Assembly: GCA_958496175.1 (NCBI GenBank)
Contig: OY292280.1
Coordinates: 7,626,001-7,690,000, forward strand
Length of the DNA: 64,000 nt
Direction of reading: 5' to 3'
From: Sisyra terminalis
Taxonomy: Eukaryota > Arthropoda > Insecta > Neuroptera > Sisyridae
In this document: in pieces, positions 45,461-57,620 of the stretch
Layout of the letters: each line of letters opens with the position of its first letter
Position numbering within the stretch: the stretch's first letter is position 1
Notes under the pieces: generated by a model
What the model was told of the DNA's origin: nothing
Database searches by the model: none
The model's input: only the letters and a program-made list of their open reading frames with translations
Program-made: the position numbers and the translations under genes

Positions 45461-45700
45461 CAGGGGTGGCCAACCCAAATGATATTGCGGGTCACTTCGG
45501 AAATGCATCATAACTCCGGGAGCCTCTTTTGAAGTTATATCTCAAATTCTCAATACTAAATTTAGATCCACTGTAATCATTTTAATATTTTGGTTTTCAC
45601 CAATTTGGTCATTATGAAAGCCTGATGCATATCGCGGGTCGAATAAATTGTCAAAGGTGCCATTTGTGGTCCGCGGGTTGGCTACCTTTGACAACCTCTG
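45461..45700. mobile_element. 240-bp hAT-like MITE
   Basis: Ends CAGGGGTGGCCAACCC and GACAACCTCTG, with GTGGTCCGCGGGTTGGCTAC inside the right end. CAGGGGTGGCCAACC-type ends are familiar from hAT elements. The flanks TTTTAAAT and ATTTAAAA do not prove a duplication. Confidence 0.6.
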
Positions 45701-45879
45701 ATTTAAAAGAATAATCTATGATAAACAATGAATAATCTATCTTTTACCTACATTGTGGTGTTGGTTTATGTAGATTTCAAAAACTCAAAAAAATGATTAT
45801 TAATTTAGCTGAAATTTTATCACGAGATATAATCCGCTTCAAAGATTGTTTTTATAATTTTATTATGTCGAAAACATAC

Positions 45880-46022
45880 CTGCGATCGCAGTTACGGAGT
45901 GATTCAAACTACTTGATCACCACTGAGGAAGATTGCTTGGCAATCGAAATACGTATCTGAGCAATAGGTCACAAATATTTTTGTTTGAACTTCTGTTCAA
46001 ATTTGTATACACAGTATAACTA
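45880..46022 (+). mobile_element. Hammerhead family 2 repeat fragment
   Basis: Core block at 45917-45963: CTGAGGA, GATTGCTTGGCAATC, GAAATACGTATC. The stem I 3' arm TGAGCA is mutated relative to TGGGCA, so this copy is probably weakened. GAACTTCTGTTC follows. Confidence 0.55.
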
Positions 46023-47060
46023 TTCGAAGTCTGCGAAAAAATCTTTATGAATATCCACCAAGCAAAATCCATTGCAAAGACAATAAAATTGGCTCATATC
46101 CTTTTTAAGCACTTCAATAACTGGTAACGTTGCATTTTCTACTTTGTTTTTAGTTGGTAAAGTAGAACTCATCCATTCATACTTCTTTTTTTTCATAATT
46201 TTAAATCTAGTTAATAACTTTAAATGTAGGCTACAAATAATGTGATAAATCAATAATTATCAATTAATTATTGATAATATATGTTCTTTAACTCAATTTC
46301 TTTGTTAACTCCGACGCGTTTCAACAGTTTTTGGCTCTCATCAGCAAGTAATAGTAATAATTATTTATTAATTTGTTAATTTTAACTCGGAAATAATAAA
46401 AAAATATATTTATCAATATTCAAAATAATTATAAATCTATCACTTATTCATTGCAATAACTTATTTCACGATTATAGTGATTATTTAATTTATGAATGTC
46501 CACCATGCAAAATCCATTGTAAAAACATTAAAATTGGTTCATATCCTATTTAAGGACTTCAATAACTGGTATCGCTGCATTTTTTACTTTGTTTTTAGTC
46601 GGTAAAGAAGAACTCATCCATTCATACTTCTTTTTTATTCATATTCTCAAATTTAGTAAATAATTAAAATATAGGCAATAAATAATGTGATAAATCAATA
46701 GTAATAAATTAATGAATAAAATTATATGTCCTTTGACTCAATTTCTTTCTTGATTCCGACGCGTTTCAACAGTTTTTGGCTGTCATCACCGGGTAATAGT
46801 AATAATCATTTATTAATTTATTAATTGTAACTCGGAAATTATTAAAAAATATATTTATCAATATTTAAAATAATTATAAACCAATTACTTATACATTGCA
46901 ATAACTTATTTCCCGATTATAGTGATTATTTAATTTATGAATGTTCACCATGCAAAATCCATTGTAAAAACATTAAAGTTGGTTCATATCCTTTTTAAGG
47001 ACTTTAATATCTAGTAATGTTGCATTTTCTATTATATTTTTAATCGGTAAAAAAAAATTT
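46020..47060 (-). repeat. Tandem array, left arm (~450-bp units)
   Basis: Three units near 46040, 46495 and 46940 share GCAAAATCCATTG, GGCTCATATCCTTTTTAAG and TTGCATTTTCTACTTTGTTT. Units one and two also carry a hammerhead-like motif (46303-46350, 46751-46797). The array recurs inverted at 48150-49290. Confidence 0.7.
46303..46350 (-). ncRNA. Hammerhead-like motif (family 3)
   Basis: Minus strand: upstream ATTACTTG, core CTGATGA, weak stem II around GAGCC...CTGTT, GAA, palindromic stem III ACGCGT, cleavage-position C, then GGAGTTA. Stem I is partial. The second unit (46751-46797) has ACAG/CTGT as stem II but GTGATGA in place of CTGATGA, so its core is broken. Confidence 0.35.
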
Positions 47061-47997
47061 TGAAAAATCAAAATTTGAGGGGCTAACATTAGAAAGCTTA
47101 CGTTAATTGGGTCACCAACACAACTGGCCTTTAAATTCTATATAAAATTTATTATACATATATAAATATATATGCATATTCTGTCTTCTATATTTTGTCG
47201 CATTGGATAAATTGGTTGAATCAAAATATTGTACTGCATTTCATATATACTATACGGCATCTTCTATCGAAATTGTATCAAAATCTTTTAACAAATTTTT
47301 GATGAAACTTTTGAAAATTGAGAAACGAGCACTGAATCGAGAGGGTGTTTTACGAGGGGAAAATTCATAAATAAATTTCCCATTACTCTCCGAAATAAAA
47401 TCGTATGCGGCTGCTGCTGTGCTAGTTCCTTTTTGGAAAATAACTATATAGTTGTGTTCATCTTTTTATAAATAGACGGCAATAAAAAGTAAGTAGTTTG
47501 GCATCGAGACGCCGAACAGATTTAGTGGAAAGTATATCAAAGTGAAAAATTTGAGAAAAATCCTTTTCTATGCAACAATTTCGCTTTATTTCAATGGGAA
47601 ATTCTCATTAAACATGTCAAAACTAGTTGGAAATCACATCAAATGTGTGATCGTTTGACTCTATTGCTTCGTGTTCCGATACTCATTGATTTGCAATTAT
47701 AAAGGCTTTTTTTGAAAATATAACCATAATAAACATATTCATATTCACAATAAACATATCAACGCCAAATGATTTCAGTTGCAGTGACCATAAACACAAA
47801 TAATATCATTTCAAAATATCAATCCTTCGATTTGCAATTGATGTAAACTTCATTCAATTTGAATGCCAAACAAATAAATCAGCTCAAAGGAATTAAAAAT
47901 TTGTCGTTTTTTAAAACTTTTTACTCTAAAACACAGCTTAAAATTTTACCCATAGTACTAATCAAAAGAAAAACGCAACCAATGAAGATATTCGGCT
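47061..47997. other. Unique spacer between the opposed arrays
   Basis: No gene and no window-shared repeat; separates the inverted array arms. Confidence 0.4.
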
Positions 47998-48150
47998 ACT
48001 AGTGGACGAGTGGTCTAGGTGACCGCTTCAAAAACCGGTAGGTTTTAAACTCGAGTCTTGTGTTGAGCAAATTTCTCAATTGCGGATTTTATTAACCCTA
48101 GAGTCGCTTAAACCTTATAATTAAAAAGCGACGGTAAATAACTATAAAAA
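47998..48150 (+). repeat. tRNA-derived SINE, best full copy
   Basis: Head: AGTGGACGAGTGGTCTAGGT, GACCGCTTCAAAAACCGGTA, GGTTTTAAACTCGAGTC. Body: GAGCAAATTTCTC, TTAACCCTAGAGTCGCTTAA, AAAGCGACGGTAAATAACTA. A-box and B-box spacing fits a tRNA-derived head. It lies at the edge of the right array arm. Confidence 0.65.
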
Positions 48151-49290
48151 ATTTTCAACTGGGCTTAAAGTGGGCTTCATCGAAAAACGTAACTTTTTGA
48201 AATGAATGGTGAATATTCATAAATTAAATAACCATTATAATCGTGAAATAAGTGATTGCAATAAATAAGTAATTGATTTATAATTATTTTTAACATTGAT
48301 TATGATTTAACTCATTATTTCCGAGTCTCAATTAATAAATTAATGAAAATAAGTAAATAAGTATGAATTTTCTTTTACTATGATTATCGACTAAGAATAA
48401 AGTAGAAAATGCAACATTACCAGTTATTGAAGTCCTTAAAAATATATGAGCCAATTTTATGGTCTTTGTAGTAGATTTTGCATGGTGGACATTCATATAT
48501 TAAATTATCATTATAATTGTGAAATAAATTATTGCGAAGAATAAGTAATTGGTATATAATTATTGATTTACCTTATCATTTGTAGCCTATATTATAGTTA
48601 TTAACTAAATTTGAGAATATGAAAAAAAGAAGTATGAATAGATGAGTTCTACATTACCGACTAAAAACCAAGTAGAAAATGTGACATTCCCAGTTATTCA
48701 AGTCCTTAAAAAGGATATGAGCCATTTTTATTGTCTTTACAATGGATTTTGCATGGTGGACATTCATAAATTAGATTATCACTATAATTGTGAAATAAGT
48801 TATTGCAATGAATAAATTATTAATTTATAATTATTTTTAGCATTGATTAATATTTTAATGATTATTTCCGAGTCACAATTAATAAATTAATGAATAATTA
48901 GTAAATAAATATGAATTTTATTTTAGTGACTATGATTACCGACTAAGAACAAAGTAGAAAATGCAAAGTTGCCAGTTATTGAAGTCCTTAAAATTGATAT
49001 GAGCCAATTTTATGGTCTTTGCAATGAATTTTGCATGGTGGACATTCATAAATTATATTATCACTATAATTGTGAAATAAATTATTGCGAAGAATAAATA
49101 ATTGATAAATTGTTATTGATTTATCACATTATTTGTAGCCTATATTATAGTTATTTACTAAATTTATGAACATGAAAAACTATGATTGGATGAGTTCTAC
49201 TTTACCGACTAGAAACAAAGTAAAGAATTCCGCAATAGCAGATATTGAAGTACCAAAAGGGATATAATCCAATTTTATTGTTTTTGCCGA
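48151..49290 (+). repeat. Tandem array, right arm (inverted relative to 46020-47060)
   Basis: Four units near 48410, 48655, 48955 and 49205 share AAAGTAGAAAATGCAA, AGTTATTGAAGTCCTTAAAA, GATATGAGCCA and TTTTGCATGGTGGACATTCA. Unit spacing is shorter (about 250-300 bp) and the hammerhead-like insert of the left arm is missing. Confidence 0.7.
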
Positions 49291-50734
49291 AAATTTTAAT
49301 TGAATTTTCTTGAATTTATAATATAATAGTGTAATAATTTTCATGTAAGCCATTTTTTTTTGGTTTTTGGCATTTATTTAAATAATACAAAGATTCATGA
49401 ACGAACCTACGAAAATCAATAAAAATACATCAATCTAAAAATATTATAAACTTTAGGCTTTTAATTTTTTTATATAATAATTTACGAAAAAAAAATTTTG
49501 AAAATTCAATTGTTGGGGGGCTAACTTTTGGGAGCTGTTCTATACTATTAGGTCATTACAAATATCATAGCAATTCCAAAATTTTTACAGTATAGAAATA
49601 AATCTTCTACGGAATTCTCAGAAGATTTGAAAAGCTTTGCTTATCTTAATTTTAATGTTTCCAAAGTTTTCGTGTTAATCTGCTTGTAATAATATTTAAA
49701 ATAATTGAACGACGAATAACACGCGGGAAGTGTTCCCGAATTAAAAATAGATTGACGAAAGAAACACGCGGGGAATTTCAAGAAAAATGTTCCAGGGATG
49801 AAACAATGTTAAATTATTTAAATTGTCTCTTTTCCGAATTTCACCGTTTAATTTTCCCCGAGCAAATGAACGCTTTTCACATTTTCCATTTCACCTCGTT
49901 TTTTTTTCCGCTCCCTTTTATTATGGGGGAAAAAACCCGTGTGTAAAAAGTTCAGCGTGGAAATTCTTTAGGAAATTGGCGTGAAATTGAATTAATACAC
50001 TGTCGGAAAATGACAATTGTGGAAATGGACTGCACTCATCTAATTAATCAATGCGGAAAATGGTGACAAGCGATGATATTTAAACAATTCAGTTATTCAG
50101 TTAATCTTATGCGAAACAGGATATCTCGTTTTACCACCCCACGGGCCAAATGAACACAACATTCAATGGCATTTCCACGTCAGACAAATCAAAAGGTAGT
50201 CAACTACCTTTTGCCTCAATTTCAATTTCATTAAAACACCGGAAATACGTTAGCGTGGAATGTTTTACATTTACGTGGGAATACGCCAAAAAATTGCTCC
50301 CTTAACGTTCCTGATTTAGAGTCATTGATGAAAAATTTAAGTTTTGACCATTAGATTTTGGGAATTTGAAAAAAAATAACAAAATAATAGAAAATAAAAG
50401 TTTTTATATATTCAACGAATACCAAAGATATTTACAAGGTAAACTATAACTTTCTAATGGGACGTAATAAGTCTGTTGAGTGGAATGCTTTACAAAAAAT
50501 ACAAGATCCAGATCTTTTTATTAGAATATTAATAGAAAATGTAAAAAAGCTTATTAATGAGTCCACTTTTAAGGTGGATAATAGTAAACCTTTTTTTTTG
50601 GTAAATTTTGGTAATTGGTAAACCTACTTTCATAACTATTCTTAGTTAGCAAAATCAATTTATTTAGTATTTAACAATAAGACTTTAGTCATTTTTTAGT
50701 GTAACATTAGTTCTATCCAAATTCCAAAGCTTAT
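49291..50734. other. Unique intron, no gene
   Basis: No shared repeat recognised. No AAAGCTC or GAGCTTT in this part. Confidence 0.4.
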
Positions 50735-50742
50735 ATAGGAAT

Positions 50743-51746
50743 CAGTGGCGTAGCATGCCTTGGAGGGGCCCTGTATCAAAATTATTGGGGGGGGCCCAAA
50801 TGGAGGGTAAAGATTTTTCACAAAAGAAACAAAAATGCTAAATTAAATTAAATAAAATATTTATTGATTATAAGTTATCACTCCCTCCTAGAAATTGAAC
50901 TAGCCAAACAATTCAAATTAAATATATTTTTCTTACGTTTTTTTCGGTAAACTGAGTAATTAAATCACCTATAGCTTTTCTCTGAACACTTTCCCTGAAT
51001 AAATATTTTTATTTTAGTATAGGAAATATTCCCATAATATTATAGGAAATTTTCCTATAATAGTGTGATAACTATTGCCATAATATTACGGGAATAATTC
51101 CCATATTGGTGTGAGAATGGTTCGTATAATATTATAGGAATGATTCCTATAATATATAAAATTCATTCCTATACATTATAGGAATCATTCCCATAAATTA
51201 TGGGAAACATTCCTAAAATTATAGGAGCGATTCCTATAACAGTATGATAAGTATTACCATAATATTATGGGAATAATTCCCATAATGGTGTGAGAATCGT
51301 CCCTACAATATTATAGGAATTATTCCTATAATTTATAAGATTCACTCCTATATATTATGGGATTCATTCCCATAATATTACTGGAACCGTTCCCATAAAT
51401 TATGGGAAACATTCCTAAAATTATAGGAACCATTCCTATAATGTTATAGTTTACATTCCCATCGTTACTGGAACTGTTCCTATAATTGTGGGAAAATTTC
51501 CTATAATTATGGGAACTGTTTCCATAATATAGGGTCGTAAATATTATAATGGCATTGGAAAAACTCTATAAATTTATAGGAAAAGTTCCCATTTTTTGCT
51601 CTCCGTGTTTTTTTCCCGGGAAGCACGAGATTAAGTGACATTGTGAATAACTTTTTACTAATTTTTGCTTATCCACGTTAGGGGCCTCTGTAGCCCGGGA
51701 GCCCCATATCATTGATACGGCTGATACAGTGGTAGCTACGCCCCTG
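50743..51746. mobile_element. 1004-bp hAT element with internal palindromic array
   Basis: Ends CAGTGGCGTAGC and GCTACGCCCCTG are flanked by ATAGGAAT at 50735-50742 and 51747-51754, a perfect 8-bp duplication. From about 51020 to 51560 the interior consists of many short degenerate palindromes such as TTCCTATAATTTATAGGAA and TTCCCATAATATTATGGGAA. No transposase. Confidence 0.85.
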
Positions 51747-51802
51747 ATAGGAATTTTTTGGTCTGACATGAAATTATTAGACCTTTATTACTAAAAGTAC
51801 TT

Positions 51803-52427
51803 ATTTAATTTTATGGCTTGAATTGAAAATTAAACAAAAAAAATCATATTTTGACAATTAAAACAAGTGACATAAGATCCGAATTCGCTATAGTCGTAAA
51901 ATTTAATGTATCCAGGATAAATTTTTGAATTTTAATCAATATTTTGTACCTACGAAGTGAATTTCATACTAATTAATGAGACTATCGACAAAAGTTCCAT
52001 TAAAATTCGAATTTTTACCATTTCACCTGACGCCATCTATGAAAAATTTCTAAGAATTTGTAGTCAACAAATTAAGTGTTGAATAAATTACAAACTACAA
52101 ATTAATTCAAGTTAAATGTTGAACAACTTTTAATAGAGTGATTTAATCGAAAATTCATAAGATACCTTTTTTGTAGAGCGTTAAATTTTACGTCAGAATA
52201 ATTTGTTGTTAAATCTTTCCATTTATTTGTTTCTGAGAAAAAAAAATAAAAGTAAAAAGTCAAATATTCCCATGTTATTTAAATGGTAAAAGTAACATGA
52301 TTCCGGCATGGTTTAATCAAGAAATTAAGAGCTTAATTGTATTGGATATTTTTTTTTGTATCTTAAATTAAAAATTCAGGGGGCGATCGCTGTAAAAAAA
52401 TCAATTTGGGAAATAACGGACACCCTA
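51803..52427. mobile_element. ~1.07-kb foldback MITE, right half only
   Basis: Starts inside the left arm (TTATGGCTTGAATTGAAAAT) and ends GGACACCCTA. The flanking TGTACAGATGCCTTGCATCT is complementary to the 552-582 flank of copy 1 (GAGATGCAAAGCATCTGTAC), so both copies may share an older host repeat. Confidence 0.8.
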
Positions 52428-52429
52428 AT

Positions 52430-54204
52430 GTACAGATGCCTTGCATCTCTATAGAATGTATGCTGGAATTAAAGCAAAAAATAATTCGACAACTCTTCGG
52501 AAATCTTCAAGTAGTGAGGGTAAAATATCAATCAATAATTAATTAATATCAATTAATAGTTCGAAGGAGTCAGATTAAGAACGATTGTATCGGGAAAAGT
52601 CTGAATTTTTATTCTTTCCCACTTGGAAAAGAAATTATCCAAGTTCTACCATTCTAATAGTAATGGTGGAAGACAAAAAAAGCACGAGAAAAGAAAAGAT
52701 ATTATTAATTTATTTTAGCCAAACATATGAAATTGGATAAGTTTTAAGCTCCAGATTATTATTAGATGGCAACAAAAAGCTCTCGTCCAAATATAGTGCT
52801 CTACCTTTTTGTTCTTGAGCAAAGAAAATAACGGGAGAAAAACGCACATTTGGGAGACTTTGTTAACAATTGACAGGAAAAAAGGACAACATTGAGCGCG
52901 CAAAAAGCTCCCGAAAGCTGGCGGCTCCTTCTTGACTTTTTTGCCGTCCTAAAATAACTGGGATAGGAAATCTTGCGGTGGAATGGGCGAATGTTATTTA
53001 ATGAAATCGAAGAGAAAGGAATATGAAAATGTACGCATTTATATATAATATATAATATATAATATATAAAACATAAAAGGTCAAATCGTTGGTAATGATT
53101 TATCGCTTGTTTTTCGTTTCCACTTGAGAGGAGCCTATTGATCAGAAGAACAGCATACAGTATGCGGTCAAGCACCAGAGCTTGAGCTTTTTTATAATTT
53201 TCATGTTTTGTCACTGAATGAAGTTATTATTTCATCGAGCAGCCATATTTGCCTCAATTTGTTGTCGCTATTACTATTCGGCCATTCCCGTAAAAAGCTT
53301 CATGCGAAAAGCTCGCATACCACATGGAGCAAAACAAAACGAAACAAATATCGTTCAACATGATTTTTAAATTAAAAAAAAATATATATATATATATATT
53401 AAACTTCCATGATCTTGATTTGCCGAGATGTTTCTGCACAAGAGAAACGTTCGACTTAATTACATTAAATTTAAAAAGCTCTGAAAGCTCCCTTGAACGT
53501 CTGTATAAATATTCATTTAAAATACGATTTTCGACGAGGGAATTGATGATACGGGAAAACGGGCAAACGGAAAATGCGGGAACAGGGTTAAATGAGCTTT
53601 ATGGAGACCATTTCTTTATAATAAGCCACAGAATAATTTAATAAATTTTTCCAAACCAAATCAGAGCTTTATTAATTTTTTGGCACAAATCCAACATAGA
53701 AAAAAAGTCTACGTTGATTAATCTCTATGGAGGAACCACAATAAAATGGCATTTACATTTTTCGGATTAATGCCACTCGTTTTAAAGCTCAAATCATTCT
53801 AGTCGTTATGAATAAATTTACCAGATCAAATTTTTCAACGATTCTTAAAATTTTCCTTCCAAAAATTTTCAATTTTTTTTTTTTTGAAGTACTACTTCTT
53901 CAGGCGTAAATTAAAGGTTTTACAAATTTGACCGACAACGTTCGCTTAAATGAATATCTAAGCTCGTGCTTTTGAACTGGCACAAATCTTGATTAACCTA
54001 AACAAAATGCAACTGCGCATGAGCCCACACGGGTAACTTCTGCTAACTGTAAAATTATTAACTCGAGCCGACTACGCAAGATAATGCATATGTTCTTAAA
54101 TTCAAAAATCACGTTTAAAATACACACGTCTACGTAAAAACCTAATAAAATAATCATTGTCTTAAATTTAAACTAATTGGTTGTTATTGATAATTTCGTT
54201 GTAT
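52430..54204. other. Unique intron island, densest AAAGCTC/GAGCTTT cluster
   Basis: Nine sites at 52776, 52904, 53184, 53308, 53475, 53484, 53594, 53664 and 53784. A TA-rich microsatellite is at about 53041-53070 and an (AT)n at 53380-53400. The open frame at 52801-53214 (minus, 137 codons) has no recognisable domain. Confidence 0.5.
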
Positions 54205-55345
54205 TAACAAAAGTATCAATAAACATAAATTTGAATAAAAGTTAAAACAAATTAATTACTTATGGCTCAAATACGTATTCCGATTGCCAAGCAATCTTCT
54301 TCAGTGGTTATCAAGGAGTACGCTCCGTAACCGCTAGGTGATAAGTCACAAAGTTATAGTGTAAAGATATAAATATTCGATTATGTAAATGGAGACAAGT
54401 ATAAGCAGGTAATTTATATACGTAAAGTGATTTCCTCTTCAAATCTCTACGAAATTGCACTCATTTGTTGTAGATTTAAAGTTCAAAATAATTTTTGTTT
54501 TGATAGTAAGTGTAGAAACAATAAAAAATTAATCACGGATTGATTTCAATTTATATGTTAAGCCGTTTTATTTTTATGATGTATTTGAGGAAGGATGAGT
54601 TGTATTACTTCTTTTGTAACTCATAAAAAATCAATTTAATATTACTTGATGCATTGAGGAAGATTGCTTGGCAATCGGATTACGAATCTGAGTATTAAAT
54701 CCGTAGTTTTATTGTTCAAATTTATGTTAATCATTTACTTTTGTAAATTATAGTACACAAATAATCAAACAAATCGCGAATTTAATTAAAAACAAAGTCG
54801 AAAATGCAATGTTGCCAGATTGTGGGTGTGCTAAAATGGACTTGAACTTTTTGAATTTTGGTCTTATTTATGAAATATATTACACAAAAATAAACGTTAA
54901 TTTGAACTAAAGTTCAAACAGTAAATATTTAGAACATTTTATCTCTGATATGTATTTTGCTTTCCAACCAATCTTCCTCTGTGAAGATCCAAGATTATAC
55001 CGTTCAAACAAATGTATTATTTACGTATTTCGATTGCCAAGCCATCTTTCTCAGTGGTCATCAAGTAGTATTGGATAACAGCCAAGTGATGATTCATTAA
55101 TCAAAAACGCTTATTTTCAACATTGTAAACATCAGATCTTTCACCAATATCACGAATTACTTTTGTGGAGTACGTCGAAAATAGTTCCACATAACATTTA
55201 AAAAGACTATACAGAAGAATACTTATAACATGTGATTCTACACTTAACAGTTACGGGGTGATCCAATATTACTTGATAAGCACTGAGGAAGATTGCTTGG
55301 CAATCGAAATACGTACCTGGTTAAAACGTCAGTTATAATTTTTTT
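54205..55345. mobile_element. Cluster of four hammerhead family 2 fragments
   Basis: Core blocks near 54275-54305 (minus; GAAA changed to GGAA), 54650-54690 (plus; degenerate), 55030-55065 (minus) and 55270-55310 (plus; CTGAGGA, GATTGCTTGGCAATC, GAAATACGTACC). They are older and more diverged than 21796-22295. A half copy of the 220-bp MITE sits inside at 54761-54848. Confidence 0.55.
54761..54848. mobile_element. Half copy of the ~220-bp palindromic MITE
   Basis: AAATCGCGAATTTAATTAAA, then TGTTGCCAGATTGTGGGTGT and GCTAAAATGGACTTGAA. Confidence 0.65.
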
Positions 55346-56086
55346 TAAACTTTTGTTACCTAAGTTTGAAAACAAAACAAGTGACAAAATTGCTGATATA
55401 CATCTAACAAAAAAAAACAATAAGCTAAAAGAACCTTAATTTGTTAGCACATTACATATTTTATAAATTGTATATAGAGGCAATAAAGGGTTTTATAAAA
55501 AAATAACTTTGTCTTATTTGCGATTTTTTTTGATAATTCAATTTTGATATGGAAATAGTCTAGTAGTCTAAAAGAAAAGAATATCCTTGAATTTAAGGAT
55601 ATTCTTGTTGGAGGCTTGGACATTACCTTAAAATTATAATCTTAGTATCCAATATTGTAAAAAAAATAGTAAATTTACTATCTAATAATAAAAGTTTTTT
55701 AACTTGATAAATAAATTTTCAATCATTTTTATTTGCACGGAGTTATTGAAATTAAAAAAAAAATTATTACTAATTTTTAATCTTAAAAAGGAATAATGAA
55801 TATTTAATACAAATTTATCAAGTGAAGTGAATAATTTTATGATAATTGACGTTGATTTTTTGCATAAAATAATTTTGTTTATTGATAAAAAGTTTACATT
55901 TTTAGTGAAGCTTTGGTGGAAAATTTGTACGAGTTGATTTAATATCTTGATATTTTACAAATGAGAAAAAGCTTTTCTAGGAAGGTTGACAATTAATTTA
56001 ACAAAGCAGAAATGAAAGCAATTTTATGATATAAGTTAAGAATATTATAATATTATACCTAAATGTTTAACATATAAGCTATACAT
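55346..56086. other. AT-rich intron, nothing recognised
   Basis: No gene or shared repeat; a small inverted pair AATATCCTTGAATTTAAGGATATT is at about 55580-55604. Confidence 0.4.
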
Positions 56087-57163
56087 TAGGGTGTCCGTTA
56101 TTTCCCAAATTGATTTTTTACAGCTATCGCCCCCTGAATTTTTAATTTAAGATACAAAAAAAATTAACCAATACAATTTAGCTCTTAATTTCTTGATTGA
56201 ACCGTGCCGGAATCATGTTACTTTTACCATGTAAATAACATGGAATTATTTGACTTTTTACCATTTAATTTTTTTTCTCAGAAACAAATGAATAAAAAGA
56301 TGTAAGATTAAATTATTCTGACGTAAAATTTGACGCTCTACAAAAAAGGTCTTCTATGAATTTTCGATTAAACCACTTTATTAAAAGTTATTTAACATTT
56401 AACTTGAATTGATTTGTTTAATTTTTATTTTGTAATTTATTCAACATTAAATTTGTTGACTACAAATTCTAAAAAATTTCTCATAGATGGCATCAGGTGA
56501 AATGGTAAAAATTCGAATTTTAATTGAACTTTTGACGATAGTCTCATTAATTAGTTTGAAATTTACTTGGTAGGTACAAAATATTGATTAAAGTTCGAAA
56601 ATTTATCTTGGATTAATTGAATTTCACGACTATAGCGAATTTGGATCTTATGTAACCGGTTTTAATTGTCAAAAAATTTTTTTCTTTTGTTTAATTTCAG
56701 TTCAAGCCATAAAATTTACACAAATAATCACTGGCGCTCTAATGATAATACTTTATATCTTCTCTTTCAATGATTTTATAGTTAAAAAGAGAAAAAATTA
56801 AGCAAATAGTCAAAATCATTGATTGAAGATCTATATTAGCCACAAGTGAAATGTTGAATAACTTTTAATGGAGTGATTTAATCGAAAATTCATTAGAGAT
56901 CTTTTTTGTAGAGCTTTAAATTTTACGTCAGAATAATTTGTTTTTAAATCTTTTCATACATTTGTTTCTGAGAAAAAAAAATTAAAAGTAATAAGTCAAA
57001 TAGGCCCATGTTATTTAAATGGTAAAAGTAACATGATTCCGGCACGGTTTAATCAAGAAATTAAGAGCTTAATTGTATTGGATAATTTTTTTTATATCTG
57101 AAACTAAAAATTCAGGGGGCGATCGCTGTATAAAAATCAATTTGGGAAATAATGGACACCCTA
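56087..57163. mobile_element. ~1.07-kb foldback MITE, copy 4 (full)
   Basis: TAGGGTGTCCGTTATTTCC to GGACACCCTA, flanks CTATACAT and TTATACAT, an 8-bp duplication with one mismatch. Confidence 0.85.
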
Positions 57164-57173
57164 TTATACATTG

Positions 57174-57620
57174 TAGGGTGATTTTTTTTTTGACTTTTTT
57201 TGGTCCCATCGTGAAATTTAGTTGGAAATACCAAAAAAAAATCCCTGAAAGTTTGAGCCCTTAATATTAATTTTAAGTCCTCGACCAAAACGTGTAAAGA
57301 TTTCCCATTGAAAATACACGGAAACTTTGATTTTTTATTTTTAAATTTCTATATCTCAGCGGCATTTCATGGGATCGCTTTTACCGAAGATGGTTTTTTC
57401 TTAGAATTAAACGCTCTACAAAAGTGCCCATTGCGACAAAGTCATAACTCACACCAGTGAGGTAGTACGGGCCACTGAACCTGATTTTTCCATAAAATTC
57501 GCGTTTTTTTGCATTTATCTCGTAAATAACAAGAGCTACGGAAAAATTATAAATTAAAAACTTGTAGAGAATTTAATTTCCTACAAAAAAGATCTTGTAG
57601 ACCAAATCGCTAAGATCAAT
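57174..57620 (+). mobile_element. Half of the TAGGGTGA foldback element
   Basis: Inverted counterpart of 4893-5335: TAGGGTGA, a T run, GACTTTTTTTGGTCCCATCG, then GCGGCATTTCATGGGATCGC and CTACAAAAAAGATCTTGTAG. It abuts the MITE at 56087-57163 by only 10 bp. Confidence 0.55.

Noticed and set aside
51020..51560. CRISPR-like or regulatory short repeat array
   Set aside because: The repeats are degenerate palindromes inside a hAT element with clear ends and no spacer structure.
52801..53214. 137-codon open frame (minus)
   Set aside because: Low-complexity residues, no domain or splice context, and it overlaps the TA-rich microsatellite.
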